A DNA stretch of 10,997 bases from Pseudomonadota bacterium (GTDB lineage: Bacteria; Pseudomonadota; Alphaproteobacteria; Rhizobiales; Devosiaceae): NCBI GenBank assembly GCA_023436745.1, contig JAEZHZ010000376.1, forward strand, positions 1 to 10,997. The letters are read 5' to 3'. The notes under the pieces were generated by a model. It had not been told where the DNA came from. It saw only the letters and a program-made list of their open reading frames with translations, and did no database searches. A program made the position numbers and the translations under genes. Shown here piece by piece: positions 1 to 6,310 of the stretch; the stretch's first letter is position 1; every line of letters starts with the position of its first letter.

Positions 1-105
1 CCCGCAGACATACATGCGCACATTGGCCGGATCGATGGGCCGGAAGGCCTCCTTGCGGCGGGTGAGCGTGTTGTAGAGCTGGAGCGGGGCAGTTCCCGTG
101 GTCAT
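1..105 (-). CDS. cysS: Cysteinyl-tRNA synthetase, N-terminal fragment (gene runs off the left edge)
   Basis: Reading leftwards from an ATG at 105, the 35 visible codons run from MTTGTAPLQLYNTLTRRKEA to MYVCG. This is the characteristic start of class I cysteinyl-tRNA synthetase, which attaches cysteine to tRNA-Cys in the cytoplasm. The cysteine in MYVCG (residue 34) corresponds to the first zinc ligand that recognises substrate cysteine in this family. The HIGH-type ATP motif would lie just beyond the window edge. A GAGGA Shine-Dalgarno stands about 9 bases before the ATG, which supports this start. The gene lies on the same strand as the cytochrome c' gene but 281 bases downstream of it and behind two hairpins, so it probably has its own promoter. 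The identification is firm despite the short fragment because the N-terminal signature is highly conserved. Confidence 0.88.
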   Translation of the reverse strand, partial: MTTGTAPLQLYNTLTRRKEAFRPIDPANVRMYVCG

Positions 106-257
106 CAAAAAGCGTCCTCAAGGCCAAGGCACGGCGGCACCGGCGGGAGGCTCTTCTGCTTTCAGGTATCGGGATGAAGAAGACCGCGCCGCCAACGAGT
201 GGTTAGCAGGTAATAATGCAGCCGGTAATAGCGATACGCCGGGTCTTCATGCGCGGC

Positions 258-287
258 ATGATTGTCGGTAGCGGGGGGCGAGGTCAA
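258..287 (-). promoter_or_regulatory. Candidate sigma-70 promoter for cysS
   Basis: On the minus strand TTGACC (282-287) is followed after 18 bases by AATCAT (258-263). The -35 is good and the -10 matches four of six consensus bases. It lies between the hairpins that follow the cytochrome gene and the cysS start, leaving a leader of about 150 bases. Apart from this and the hairpins I see no gene in 106-386. The call is tentative because the spacer is one base longer than ideal. Confidence 0.25.
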
Positions 288-303
288 GTCCGAACTTCCG
301 GAA

Positions 304-322
304 GGCCCGGTTAAACCGGGCC
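304..322 (-). terminator. Perfect GC-rich inverted repeat, probable terminator of the cytochrome c' transcript
   Basis: GGCCCGGTT and AACCGGGCC form a perfect 9-base inverted repeat around a single central base. In RNA it would fold as a 7-bp all-GC stem with a five-base loop. On the minus strand it is followed by TTCCGGAAGTT, so there is only a weak T tract. It sits 65 bases beyond the cytochrome c' stop and before the proposed cysS promoter, as expected for a transcription terminator in a GC-rich alphaproteobacterium. Confidence 0.5.
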
Positions 323-346
323 GACCATGGAAGCGGCTGCCGCTCC

Positions 347-363
347 CCCGCACGCCTTGCGGG
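347..363 (-). terminator. GC hairpin just after the cytochrome c' stop codon
   Basis: CCCGCA and TGCGGG pair across a five-base loop, 23 bases after the cytochrome c' stop on the minus strand. There is no T tract. It may act with the stronger hairpin at 304-322 to stop transcription or to protect the mRNA 3' end. It could also be incidental in such GC-rich DNA. Confidence 0.3.
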
Positions 364-386
364 AGGGATAGAGCCCAGGTGGGGTG

Positions 387-839
387 CTATTCGGCGCGGA
401 ACTGCTGGTGGCACTCGCCGCAGGTGCCGCCGATGGTGCGCAGGGAGGCGGCGTAGGTCGCGGTGTCGCCGACTTCGGCGGCGGCGCGGGCCTCCTCCGC
501 GGCGATGCGGCCACTGTCCACGATGGCGACGAAGGCGTCCCAGTTCTCCCAGATGGCCGGCAGCGCCTTGCTGTCACCCACAATGGAGCCTTCGGGGAAG
601 AGGTCGGGAATGTGGGAGTAGTTCTCCTGCAGCGTCTGCATCGCGGCGACGGCCTCGGCGCCGGTGAGATTGCCGGCGCTGCGCAGGATGCCCCCGTCCT
701 CCCGCATCAGCGACTGGCGCTGCTCCACGGCTTCTTCCGGAGTGGCAGGGGGCGTAAAAGCTTCCTGCGCGAAGACAGTCAGTGCGCCCATGGTGAGCAG
801 CCCGGCGAGGGCGATGGCGCTGGCATTGCGGATAGGCAT
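387..839 (-). CDS. Cytochrome c' (periplasmic monohaem c-type cytochrome)
   Basis: A 150-residue exported protein. Residues 1-24 form a Sec signal peptide: a short basic start MPIRN, a hydrophobic stretch, and probable cleavage at VFA-QE. The haem-binding motif CGECH lies at residues 140-144, six residues from the C-terminus and followed by QQFR. A C-terminal CXXCH after a roughly 120-residue four-helix domain is the mark of the class II cytochrome c' family. Family members bind NO and CO at a five-coordinate haem and are linked to nitric oxide tolerance or binding; their electron-transfer role is poorly defined. I chose the ATG at 839 because GAGGA lies eight bases upstream; the in-frame ATG at 848 and TTG at 854 overlap or abut that site. 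The gene lies 148 bp downstream of the hydrolase on the same strand and is followed by hairpins, so it may be monocistronic or the end of a two-gene transcript. Confidence 0.9.
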   Translation of the reverse strand: MPIRNASAIALAGLLTMGALTVFAQEAFTPPATPEEAVEQRQSLMREDGGILRSAGNLTGAEAVAAMQTLQENYSHIPDLFPEGSIVGDSKALPAIWENWDAFVAIVDSGRIAAEEARAAAEVGDTATYAASLRTIGGTCGECHQQFRAE

Positions 840-847
840 GGGAGTCA

Positions 848-852
848 TCCTC
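848..852 (-). promoter_or_regulatory. Ribosome binding site that decides the cytochrome c' start
   Basis: GAGGA on the minus strand lies eight bases before the ATG at 839. Its position rules against the upstream ATG at 848, which overlaps it, and so fixes the signal peptide start. Confidence 0.6.
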
Positions 853-887
853 AACGTCTATGGGGGAGATCTTGCGGCTGAGAGAGT

Positions 888-903
888 GTCATGCCGCCAT
901 GAC
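888..903 (-). repeat. Short inverted repeat in the cytochrome c' leader
   Basis: GTCATG and CATGAC form a 6-bp inverted repeat around four bases, about 50 bases upstream of the cytochrome c' start. Just upstream, 924-944 is unusually AT-rich for this window. Together they could mark a control region, but I find no convincing FNR or NnrR box (TTGAT-N4-ATCAA type) and no clear -35/-10 pair. Confidence 0.3.
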
Positions 904-987
904 CGCTCCTATGTCGTACACGGAAATGTTATTAATGATTGCAAAGGGTTGCGGAGACGGACTTACCTGCGTCGACAACCCGTTCGA

Positions 988-1992
988 CTAGCGGCTGAAC
1001 AGTTCCACCGTGTGGCGCATGTCGCCGAACACGGAGCGCTCCCCGTCCATCGCGGCGATACGCACGACATCGCCCGGCTTGAGGAACGGCGTCCGCGCCC
1101 GGCCGAACTTCAGCTTCTCGACCGTGCGTGCCTCGGCGATGCAGCCGAAGCCGATGCCATCCGACTTGATGGGCAGGCTTTCCTCATGGCGGTTGGAGAC
1201 GGTGCCGCCGCCGATGATCGTGCCGGCGCCCAGCGGGCGCGTGCGCGTGGCCTCGACGATCAGGTCGGCGAAGTCGAAATGCATGTCGGTGCCGGCATTG
1301 GGCTGGCCATAGAGGGTGTCGTTGACCTCCACCCGGATGGACAGGTGCAGACGATTGTCGCGCCAGCTCCGGCCCAGGGCAGACGGCGTGACGACGATCG
1401 GCGCAAAGGTGGTGGAGGGCTTGGCGTGGAAGAAGCCGAAGCCGTTCTGTAGGTCGTCAACGACCAGCCGGCGCAGGGATACGTCGTTGCAGATGGTCAC
1501 GAGGCGAATGGCGGCGGCCGCCTCGTCGCGCGTGGCGCGCATCCCGACTGGGCCGGTGATCACGGCGACCTCCACCTCGAAATCGAGGGCGAGATCGGCT
1601 TCGGGAACCCGGATGGTGCCGGTCGGTGCAAGGAAGGAGTCCGAACCGCCCTGATAGAGCAGAGGACGGGTGGACTGCAGTTCGGCATCCTTGCTGCCCT
1701 TGAGGCTGCGAACGCGCTCAAGATGGCTGAGATAGCCCGAGCCGTCGATCCACTGATAGGCACGCGGCAGCGGGGCGCAGGCACGGGACGGATCGAATAT
1801 CTGCTCGGCAATGTCAAAGCTGTCGAGACGCCCGGCGAGCTCGGCCAGCGCGGGCGCGGCCCGGTCCCAGCCATCGAGTGCGGCCTGTAGGGAAGGGGCG
1901 ATGCGGCCGGCGGAGACACAGCGCATGCCATCCGCGGATACAACCACGAGTTGCCCGTCCGGGCGGCCGTTGTCGATGGTCGCTAGTCTCAT
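988..1992 (-). CDS. Fumarylacetoacetate hydrolase (FAH) family protein
   Basis: A 334-residue soluble protein of the FAH superfamily. It has a small N-terminal domain (about 1-75) and the catalytic beta-rich domain from about 85 to 330. Against eukaryotic fumarylacetoacetase, the metal ligands are visible: D118 in QGGSDSF, E139 and E141 in DFEVEV, and D170 in CNDVSLR. K191 in FHAKPSTT matches the conserved active-site lysine. The family includes fumarylacetoacetases, acylpyruvate hydrolases, oxaloacetate decarboxylases and 2-keto-4-pentenoate hydratases, all Mg2+/Mn2+-dependent enzymes acting on beta-diketo acids or enol substrates. I do not see the RQHATN-type segment with the catalytic histidine of true fumarylacetoacetase, so the substrate is open. 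No homogentisate or aromatic catabolism genes are nearby. The ATG at 1992 has GGGAG about 11 bases upstream. It is divergent from the DUF2865 gene across 127 bp. Confidence 0.87.
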   Translation of the reverse strand: MRLATIDNGRPDGQLVVVSADGMRCVSAGRIAPSLQAALDGWDRAAPALAELAGRLDSFDIAEQIFDPSRACAPLPRAYQWIDGSGYLSHLERVRSLKGSKDAELQSTRPLLYQGGSDSFLAPTGTIRVPEADLALDFEVEVAVITGPVGMRATRDEAAAAIRLVTICNDVSLRRLVVDDLQNGFGFFHAKPSTTFAPIVVTPSALGRSWRDNRLHLSIRVEVNDTLYGQPNAGTDMHFDFADLIVEATRTRPLGAGTIIGGGTVSNRHEESLPIKSDGIGFGCIAEARTVEKLKFGRARTPFLKPGDVVRIAAMDGERSVFGDMRHTVELFSR

Positions 1993-2028
1993 GAAGGCAC
2001 AATCTCCCGGCGGTGTGACCCCAGCGCG

Positions 2029-2056
2029 CTTCCGGGCGGGGGACGGGCACTATAAT
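2029..2056 (+). promoter_or_regulatory. Candidate promoter for the DUF2865 gene
   Basis: A perfect TATAAT -10 hexamer at 2051-2056 lies in the 127-bp gap between the divergent hydrolase and DUF2865 genes, 63 bases before the GTG start. The best -35 candidate, CTTCCG at 2029-2034 with a 16-base spacer, is weak. A perfect TATAAT is uncommon in DNA this GC-rich, which raises the likelihood. No comparable promoter is evident for the hydrolase on the other strand. Confidence 0.45.
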
Positions 2057-2119
2057 GTTGCCATCAGCCCTAGCGATCCCTTAAGCCGACCACCGGCGGA
2101 TTGGAACAGGACCATTTTG

Positions 2120-3262
2120 GTGACCGACTGCAAACGGGGCGTCCGCGCCCTCCTCCTCATGGTCGTGGCGGCCGTGTGCCTCGTGCTCGACGTCGACATT
2201 GCGCATGCCCAGGCGGCGCAATGCGCCAACCTGTCGGCGATGCTGCGGCAGTTCGACCGGAACGCGGAGTTCCAGCAGTTCGGCGGGGGTTCGCAGGCGG
2301 CACGGCAGCTGCAGCAGGCGGTTCAGGCGGCGGAGAGCCGGTATATCCGCGACGGGTGCAACGACGACGCCCGCGCGGGCCGCGTGCTGTCCCCCCATTG
2401 CCAGGGCGTGGCCCAGGACGTGCTGCGCCTCCGCTCCGAGCTTTCCCAGGTGGTTGAACAGGTCGAGACGGCCAATGCCGTCGCCGGCCAGCGCGAGGCG
2501 ATCCTGCAGGAGATGGCGCGATTCGGCTGCCGCGCCGGCGGATCGAGCGCGACGTTCTCGAGCGAGCGCCAGGGTGTGTTCGACCGCATTTTCGGCACCA
2601 CGTCCGAAACCGACTTCAGCGGCGGGCAGATGGTCGATGGCAGCGACTATTGGGGCTATCAGGGGTTCAACACCGTGCGCACCGTGTGCGTGCGGCTCAG
2701 CGACGGCTATTTCTGGCCGATCAGCTACTCCACGCTGCCGGACTATGTGCAGAACGACGCCGCGACCTGCCAGCAGATGTGTCCCAACACGCAGGTCGAG
2801 CTCTATTTCTACGACAATCCCGGCCAGGAGCCGGAACAGATGCGCAATGTCTACGGCCAGCCCTATGTCTCGCTGCCGAATGCGTTCCGCTACCGCGAGG
2901 AGGTCGACATGACCTCGAGTTGCACCGCGGCTCCGCAGGTGCAGGGCAAGATCGCCGTGGCGGCAGACGGCAGCCGGGTGATGGTGGAGGTTGGCGAGGC
3001 CCGTTTCCCAATGCCGTCGCGCGATCCGCGTGGACGACGGCCGGTCCAGGCGCCGATCCAGGCTCCGCTCGAAACCATCGCCTCGGTCGATGTGCCGATG
3101 CCGCGCCCGCGTCCCGCCGGACCGGGAGAGACTCCGGTCAGCCGGCCGTTGCCGAAGGTACAGACCGACAATGGGCTGCGCCTCGTTCAGTTCGGCGACA
3201 AGGTGGTCAGGGTAGTCGGTCCAGACACACCTTACGCCCAACCAGTGGAAGCAGGGACTTAA
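2120..3262 (+). CDS. Exported DUF2865 domain protein of unknown function
   Basis: A 380-residue protein with an N-terminal signal peptide (basic start, hydrophobic core about 8-27, likely cleavage near AHA-QA at residue 30), so probably periplasmic or envelope-associated. A Gln/Ala-rich helical part covers about 37-135. The conserved core at about 185-262 carries VCVRLSDGYFWPIS, then CQQMC and QPYVSLPNAFRYR, the signature I recall for DUF2865, a family found mainly in Hyphomicrobiales with no established role. The tail (about 295-380) is rich in Pro and Arg and probably disordered. Nine cysteines are visible after the signal region, suggesting disulfides, but the usual second cysteine of the CVRxCDG motif appears to be serine (S194). 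The GTG at 2120 was chosen because AGGA (2108-2111) lies eight bases before it and the signal peptide starts there; the frame stays open upstream but overlaps the hydrolase gene. The 3' end overlaps gltX by 56 bp. Confidence 0.8.
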   Translation: MTDCKRGVRALLLMVVAAVCLVLDVDIAHAQAAQCANLSAMLRQFDRNAEFQQFGGGSQAARQLQQAVQAAESRYIRDGCNDDARAGRVLSPHCQGVAQDVLRLRSELSQVVEQVETANAVAGQREAILQEMARFGCRAGGSSATFSSERQGVFDRIFGTTSETDFSGGQMVDGSDYWGYQGFNTVRTVCVRLSDGYFWPISYSTLPDYVQNDAATCQQMCPNTQVELYFYDNPGQEPEQMRNVYGQPYVSLPNAFRYREEVDMTSSCTAAPQVQGKIAVAADGSRVMVEVGEARFPMPSRDPRGRRPVQAPIQAPLETIASVDVPMPRPRPAGPGETPVSRPLPKVQTDNGLRLVQFGDKVVRVVGPDTPYAQPVEAGT

Positions 3263-4535
3263 GCTCCGGCCCATCGTGGCGGCCGGTGAGGGCGAGGCGC
3301 AGTGGCATGAACAGGGCCCTGCCCTTACGGCCGGTCGCAACCTTCAGCGCATCGGTCCAGTGCGCCCAGGTGGTGTCGTCCCACGGCTCGGGCGGTAGCA
3401 GCGCCTTCGCCAGCGCGAGGAAGTCACGGTCCTCGTCGGCAACCACCGGGGTCACCGGGCCTGTCACCAGCTTCGACCACTCGGCGATGTCGTTGAACCT
3501 GACGAGGTTGTCGCGCAGAAGCATCCACACCAGCTCACCCTCGAGGCCGAGGCTGGTGAGGCGATCACGCACCGCCTCGTAGGGAAGGCCGTGCACAATC
3601 CGGGCGTTGAGCGAGTCGAGTTCGCCGGTGTCGAAGCGGGCCGAACTGTGCGAGATCGCCGAGAAATCGAGCTTGAGCGCGATCTCGTCCAGGGTCTCGT
3701 AGGGCTCGACCGGCAGGCTGGTGCCGGTGAGGCTCGACATGATGGCCACGGCCATCGGCTCGTAGCCCAGTTCCCTGAACCCGGCGATCGAGCGGGAACC
3801 GGCGCGCTTGCTGAACGGTTCGCCACTGCTGTCCAGCAGCAGATTGTGGTGGGCGAAGGTCGGCACCGTGCCGCCGAGTGCCTCGAATATCTCGATCTGC
3901 GTACCGGTGTTGCTCGTGTGGTCTTCGCCGCGGATCACGTGCGTGACGGCCAGGTCGATATCGTCCACCACCGAGGGCAGCGTGTAGAGATAGGTGCCGT
4001 CCTCCCGGATCAGCACCGGATCCGACATCGAAGCGGTGTTGACCGTCTGCCGTCCCTTGATGAGATCTTCGAAGTGAACGGGGCGACCATCCAGCCTGAA
4101 GCGCCAGTGCGGGCGACGGCCCTCCGCTTCTAGGCGGGCACGGTCGGCGTCGGTCAGGTCGAGGGCTGCACGGTCATAGATCGGGGGCTTGCCGAGCAGG
4201 CGGGCGCGGGCACGCTTGCGATCGAGTTCTTCCTCGGTCTCATAGCAGGGGTAGAGCCGCCCGGCAGCGATCAGCCGGTCACGCGCGGCGTCATAGAGCG
4301 CGGTCCGGTCCGACTGGCGCACCAGCAGGTCCGGCGAGATGCCCAGCCATGCAAGGTCCTCCTCGATACCGTCGGCAAACTCGCGGGTGGAGCGGGCCTG
4401 GTCGGTATCGTCCATGCGGAGGATGAACCTGCCGCCATGCCGGCGGGCGAAGTACCAGTTCAGCAGTGCCGGACGGGCATTGCCGGGATGGATGCGGCCG
4501 GTTGGGGACGGCGCCCAGCGGACGGTGACGCTCAT
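3207..4535 (-). CDS. gltX: Glutamyl-tRNA synthetase (probable second paralogue)
   Basis: A 442-residue class I aminoacyl-tRNA synthetase that loads glutamate onto tRNA. Visible landmarks are WAPSPTGRIHPGNAR (HIGH-type motif as HPGN, residues 16-19), the DDTD loop at 42-45, the HVIRGEDHTSNT block at 199-210, and the KMSKS-type motif as FSKR at 241-244, followed by a short anticodon-binding region to 442. The zinc-binding cysteines of E. coli-type GluRS are absent: only C97 remains. Alphaproteobacteria commonly have two GluRS genes and no GlnRS, and make Gln-tRNA from Glu-tRNA-Gln using GatCAB. Whether this copy charges tRNA-Glu, tRNA-Gln or both cannot be told here. Its ATG overlaps the nadE stop in an ATGA, with little Shine-Dalgarno of its own, so translation is probably coupled to nadE. 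Its last 56 bp overlap the convergent DUF2865 gene. Confidence 0.93.
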   Translation of the reverse strand: MSVTVRWAPSPTGRIHPGNARPALLNWYFARRHGGRFILRMDDTDQARSTREFADGIEEDLAWLGISPDLLVRQSDRTALYDAARDRLIAAGRLYPCYETEEELDRKRARARLLGKPPIYDRAALDLTDADRARLEAEGRRPHWRFRLDGRPVHFEDLIKGRQTVNTASMSDPVLIREDGTYLYTLPSVVDDIDLAVTHVIRGEDHTSNTGTQIEIFEALGGTVPTFAHHNLLLDSSGEPFSKRAGSRSIAGFRELGYEPMAVAIMSSLTGTSLPVEPYETLDEIALKLDFSAISHSSARFDTGELDSLNARIVHGLPYEAVRDRLTSLGLEGELVWMLLRDNLVRFNDIAEWSKLVTGPVTPVVADEDRDFLALAKALLPPEPWDDTTWAHWTDALKVATGRKGRALFMPLRLALTGRHDGPELKSLLPLVGRKVCLDRLP

Positions 4536-6199
4536 CCGATCGTGCGGTCCCGATAGCCGTTGGTGATGGGGTAGCGGCGGCCGAGGCCGAAGGCCCTGGC
4601 CGTGATCTTGGGGCCCGGCGCGGACTGCCGGCGCTTGTATTCGGCGATGTTGACGAGGCGTTCGATGCGCTCGACGAGCGGGCGGTCGTAGCCCAGCGCG
4701 ACGATCTCGTCGATGGAGCGCTCCTGCTCGATCATCGCGGTGATGATGGCGTCGAGCACGGGGTATGGCGGCAGCGAATCCTGATCGGTCTGGTCGGGGC
4801 GGAGTTCGGCGCTGGGCGCCTTGTCGATGATGTTGGCGGGAATGACTTCCCCGGCAGGACCAAGGCACCCGCCGGGCAGGTGGCTGTTCCGCCAGGCTGC
4901 CAGCCGGTAGACGTCCATCTTGAGCATGTCCTTGAGCGGGTTGTAGCCCCCGTTCATGTCGCCATAGATGGTGGCGTAGCCGACCGCCATCTCCGACTTG
5001 TTGCCGGTGGTCAGCAGCATGCCGCCGAGCTTGTTGCTGACGGCCATCAGCACCACGCCGCGCATGCGGGACTGGATGTTCTCCTCGGCAAGATCGGCGG
5101 GACGATCCCCGAAGATCGGCGCCAGTTCGGCCAGCGCACGGTCGACCGGATCGCCGATGGCGACGACATCGTAGCGGACGCCGAGCCGCTCGGCACAATC
5201 CCGGGCGTCACGAAGGCTCGCCTCCGAGGTGTAGCGATAGGGCAGCATGACGCAATGGACCTTGTCGGCACCGAAGGCGTCCACAGCCATGGCCGCGACA
5301 ACGGCGCTGTCGATGCCGCCGGAGAGGCCGAGCACCACGTGGCTGAAGCCGTTCTTGTGCACATAATCCCTGAGGCCGAGCACACAGGCGCGCCACGGCG
5401 CCTCGTCCACGGAGGGGAGTTCGTTGATGTCGCCCTTCACGCAGGTCCAGCCGCTCTCGCGTCGCTCCCAGTCGGAGACGATGAAATCCGTTTCGAAGGA
5501 CTTGCCCTGGAAGACGAGCCTGTCTCCCGGCTCCATGCCGAAGGAGGCACCGTCATAGACGAGTTCGTCCTGACCGCCGACCTGGTTGAGGTAGAGCATC
5601 GGGACCAGGTCTTCGCTGGTGCGGGCGCGGACGAGGTTCTTGCGCACGTGCTGCTTGTTGCGCCAGTAGGGCGAGCCATTCGGGCAGAGCAGGATCTCTG
5701 CGCCCTGCTGGCGCAGGTGATCGCAGACCGACTGGTGCCAGATGTCCTCGCAGATCGGGATGCCGACGGGGACGCCCTTGATCATCACCGGGTCGGCCAG
5801 CGGGCCGGGCGTGAAGTAGCGCTTCTCGTAGAACACATCGCTGTTGGGCAGCTCGCGCTTGAGGCGGACGGCGCAGATCTTGCCGTTCTCGGCAACGATG
5901 ACGGCGTTGTGCAGGCCATTGCTGTCCTGCCAGATGGTGGGCAGCACCAGCACCACGTCGGTGCGGTCGGTCGCGGCCACCAGCTGCTCGGCTGCCTTGA
6001 AGGCGTCGGCGAGGAACCGCGGCTTGAACAGCAGGTCGTCCGGAAAATAGCCGGTGAGGAACAGTTCCGACAGCATCAGGATGTCGGCCTTGGCGGCCAC
6101 CGCGTCGGCCAGAGCCTGACGGGCCAGCGCCACATTGCCGACAAGGTCCCCGACCTTGGGATTGAGCTGGGCGAGCGCAATGCGAAGGCGGTCGGTCAC
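4532..6199 (-). CDS. nadE: Glutamine-dependent NAD+ synthetase
   Basis: A 555-residue cytoplasmic enzyme that makes NAD+ from deamido-NAD+, ATP and glutamine, the last step of NAD+ biosynthesis. The N-terminal nitrilase-type glutaminase domain (about 1-265) has the full catalytic triad: E45 in LSELFLTGY, K114 in VRLKRELPN and C150 in GIPICEDIW. It releases ammonia, which is channelled to the C-terminal ATP-pyrophosphatase synthetase domain (about 268-555) with the SGGIDS P-loop at 293-298. The length fits the two-domain bacterial form, not the short ammonia-dependent one. The start is GTG at 6199, giving the conserved MTDRLRIALAQLNPKVGD; AGGA lies a few bases upstream, slightly close. gltX follows with a 4-bp overlap. 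The outer-membrane protein gene lies 111 bp upstream on the same strand. Confidence 0.95.
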   Translation of the reverse strand: MTDRLRIALAQLNPKVGDLVGNVALARQALADAVAAKADILMLSELFLTGYFPDDLLFKPRFLADAFKAAEQLVAATDRTDVVLVLPTIWQDSNGLHNAVIVAENGKICAVRLKRELPNSDVFYEKRYFTPGPLADPVMIKGVPVGIPICEDIWHQSVCDHLRQQGAEILLCPNGSPYWRNKQHVRKNLVRARTSEDLVPMLYLNQVGGQDELVYDGASFGMEPGDRLVFQGKSFETDFIVSDWERRESGWTCVKGDINELPSVDEAPWRACVLGLRDYVHKNGFSHVVLGLSGGIDSAVVAAMAVDAFGADKVHCVMLPYRYTSEASLRDARDCAERLGVRYDVVAIGDPVDRALAELAPIFGDRPADLAEENIQSRMRGVVLMAVSNKLGGMLLTTGNKSEMAVGYATIYGDMNGGYNPLKDMLKMDVYRLAAWRNSHLPGGCLGPAGEVIPANIIDKAPSAELRPDQTDQDSLPPYPVLDAIITAMIEQERSIDEIVALGYDRPLVERIERLVNIAEYKRRQSAPGPKITARAFGLGRRYPITNGYRDRTIG

Positions 6200-6236
6200 T
6201 TGTGTCCTGCCGTTGCTGTGGTGGGGCGTGGCGGCA

Positions 6237-6251
6237 CCGGCGGAACGCCGG
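6237..6251 (-). repeat. GC inverted repeat between the outer-membrane protein gene and nadE
   Basis: CCGGCG and CGCCGG form a perfect 6-bp stem with a three-base loop. There is no T tract on either strand. It may be a weak terminator for the outer-membrane protein gene or a leader hairpin for nadE. The same gap has two runs of five G on the minus strand (6266-6276). There is no recognisable promoter for nadE in these 111 bases. Confidence 0.3.
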
Positions 6252-6310
6252 GCGCGCGAGCCTTACCCCCTCCCCCAGTGATGGGCAAGGGCAAGGCCCC
6301 CGGCAGAACG

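Noticed and set aside
198..257. Possible tiny minus-strand peptide of 18 residues (MPRMKTRRIAITGCIITC) in the cysS leader
   Set aside because: No ribosome binding site, and no family or conservation evidence; too short to distinguish from chance.
1811..2119. Upstream extension of the DUF2865 frame
   Set aside because: It would overlap the 5' end of the hydrolase gene on the other strand and bury the signal peptide; the GTG at 2120 has a suitable ribosome binding site.
2103..2123. GGAAC upstream of the DUF2865 start as a second EcfG promoter
   Set aside because: At a 16-17 base spacing the downstream box reads CCGA/CGAC, not CGTT, and it would lie on the start codon.
2081..3340. Minus-strand open frame (419 codons) opposite the DUF2865 gene
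   Set aside because: It is rich in Arg, His and Leu with no recognisable motif and no signal, and mirrors a gene with a clear family signature and signal peptide.
3796..3821. GGAAC-N16-CGGT resembling an EcfG box on the plus strand
   Set aside because: It lies inside gltX in the antisense direction with no gene downstream, and the -10 box is imperfect.
4536..5198. Upstream extension of the gltX reading frame into nadE
   Set aside because: The frame stays open, but the sequence there is the out-of-frame reading of nadE. The conserved GluRS N-terminus begins at the ATG at 4535.
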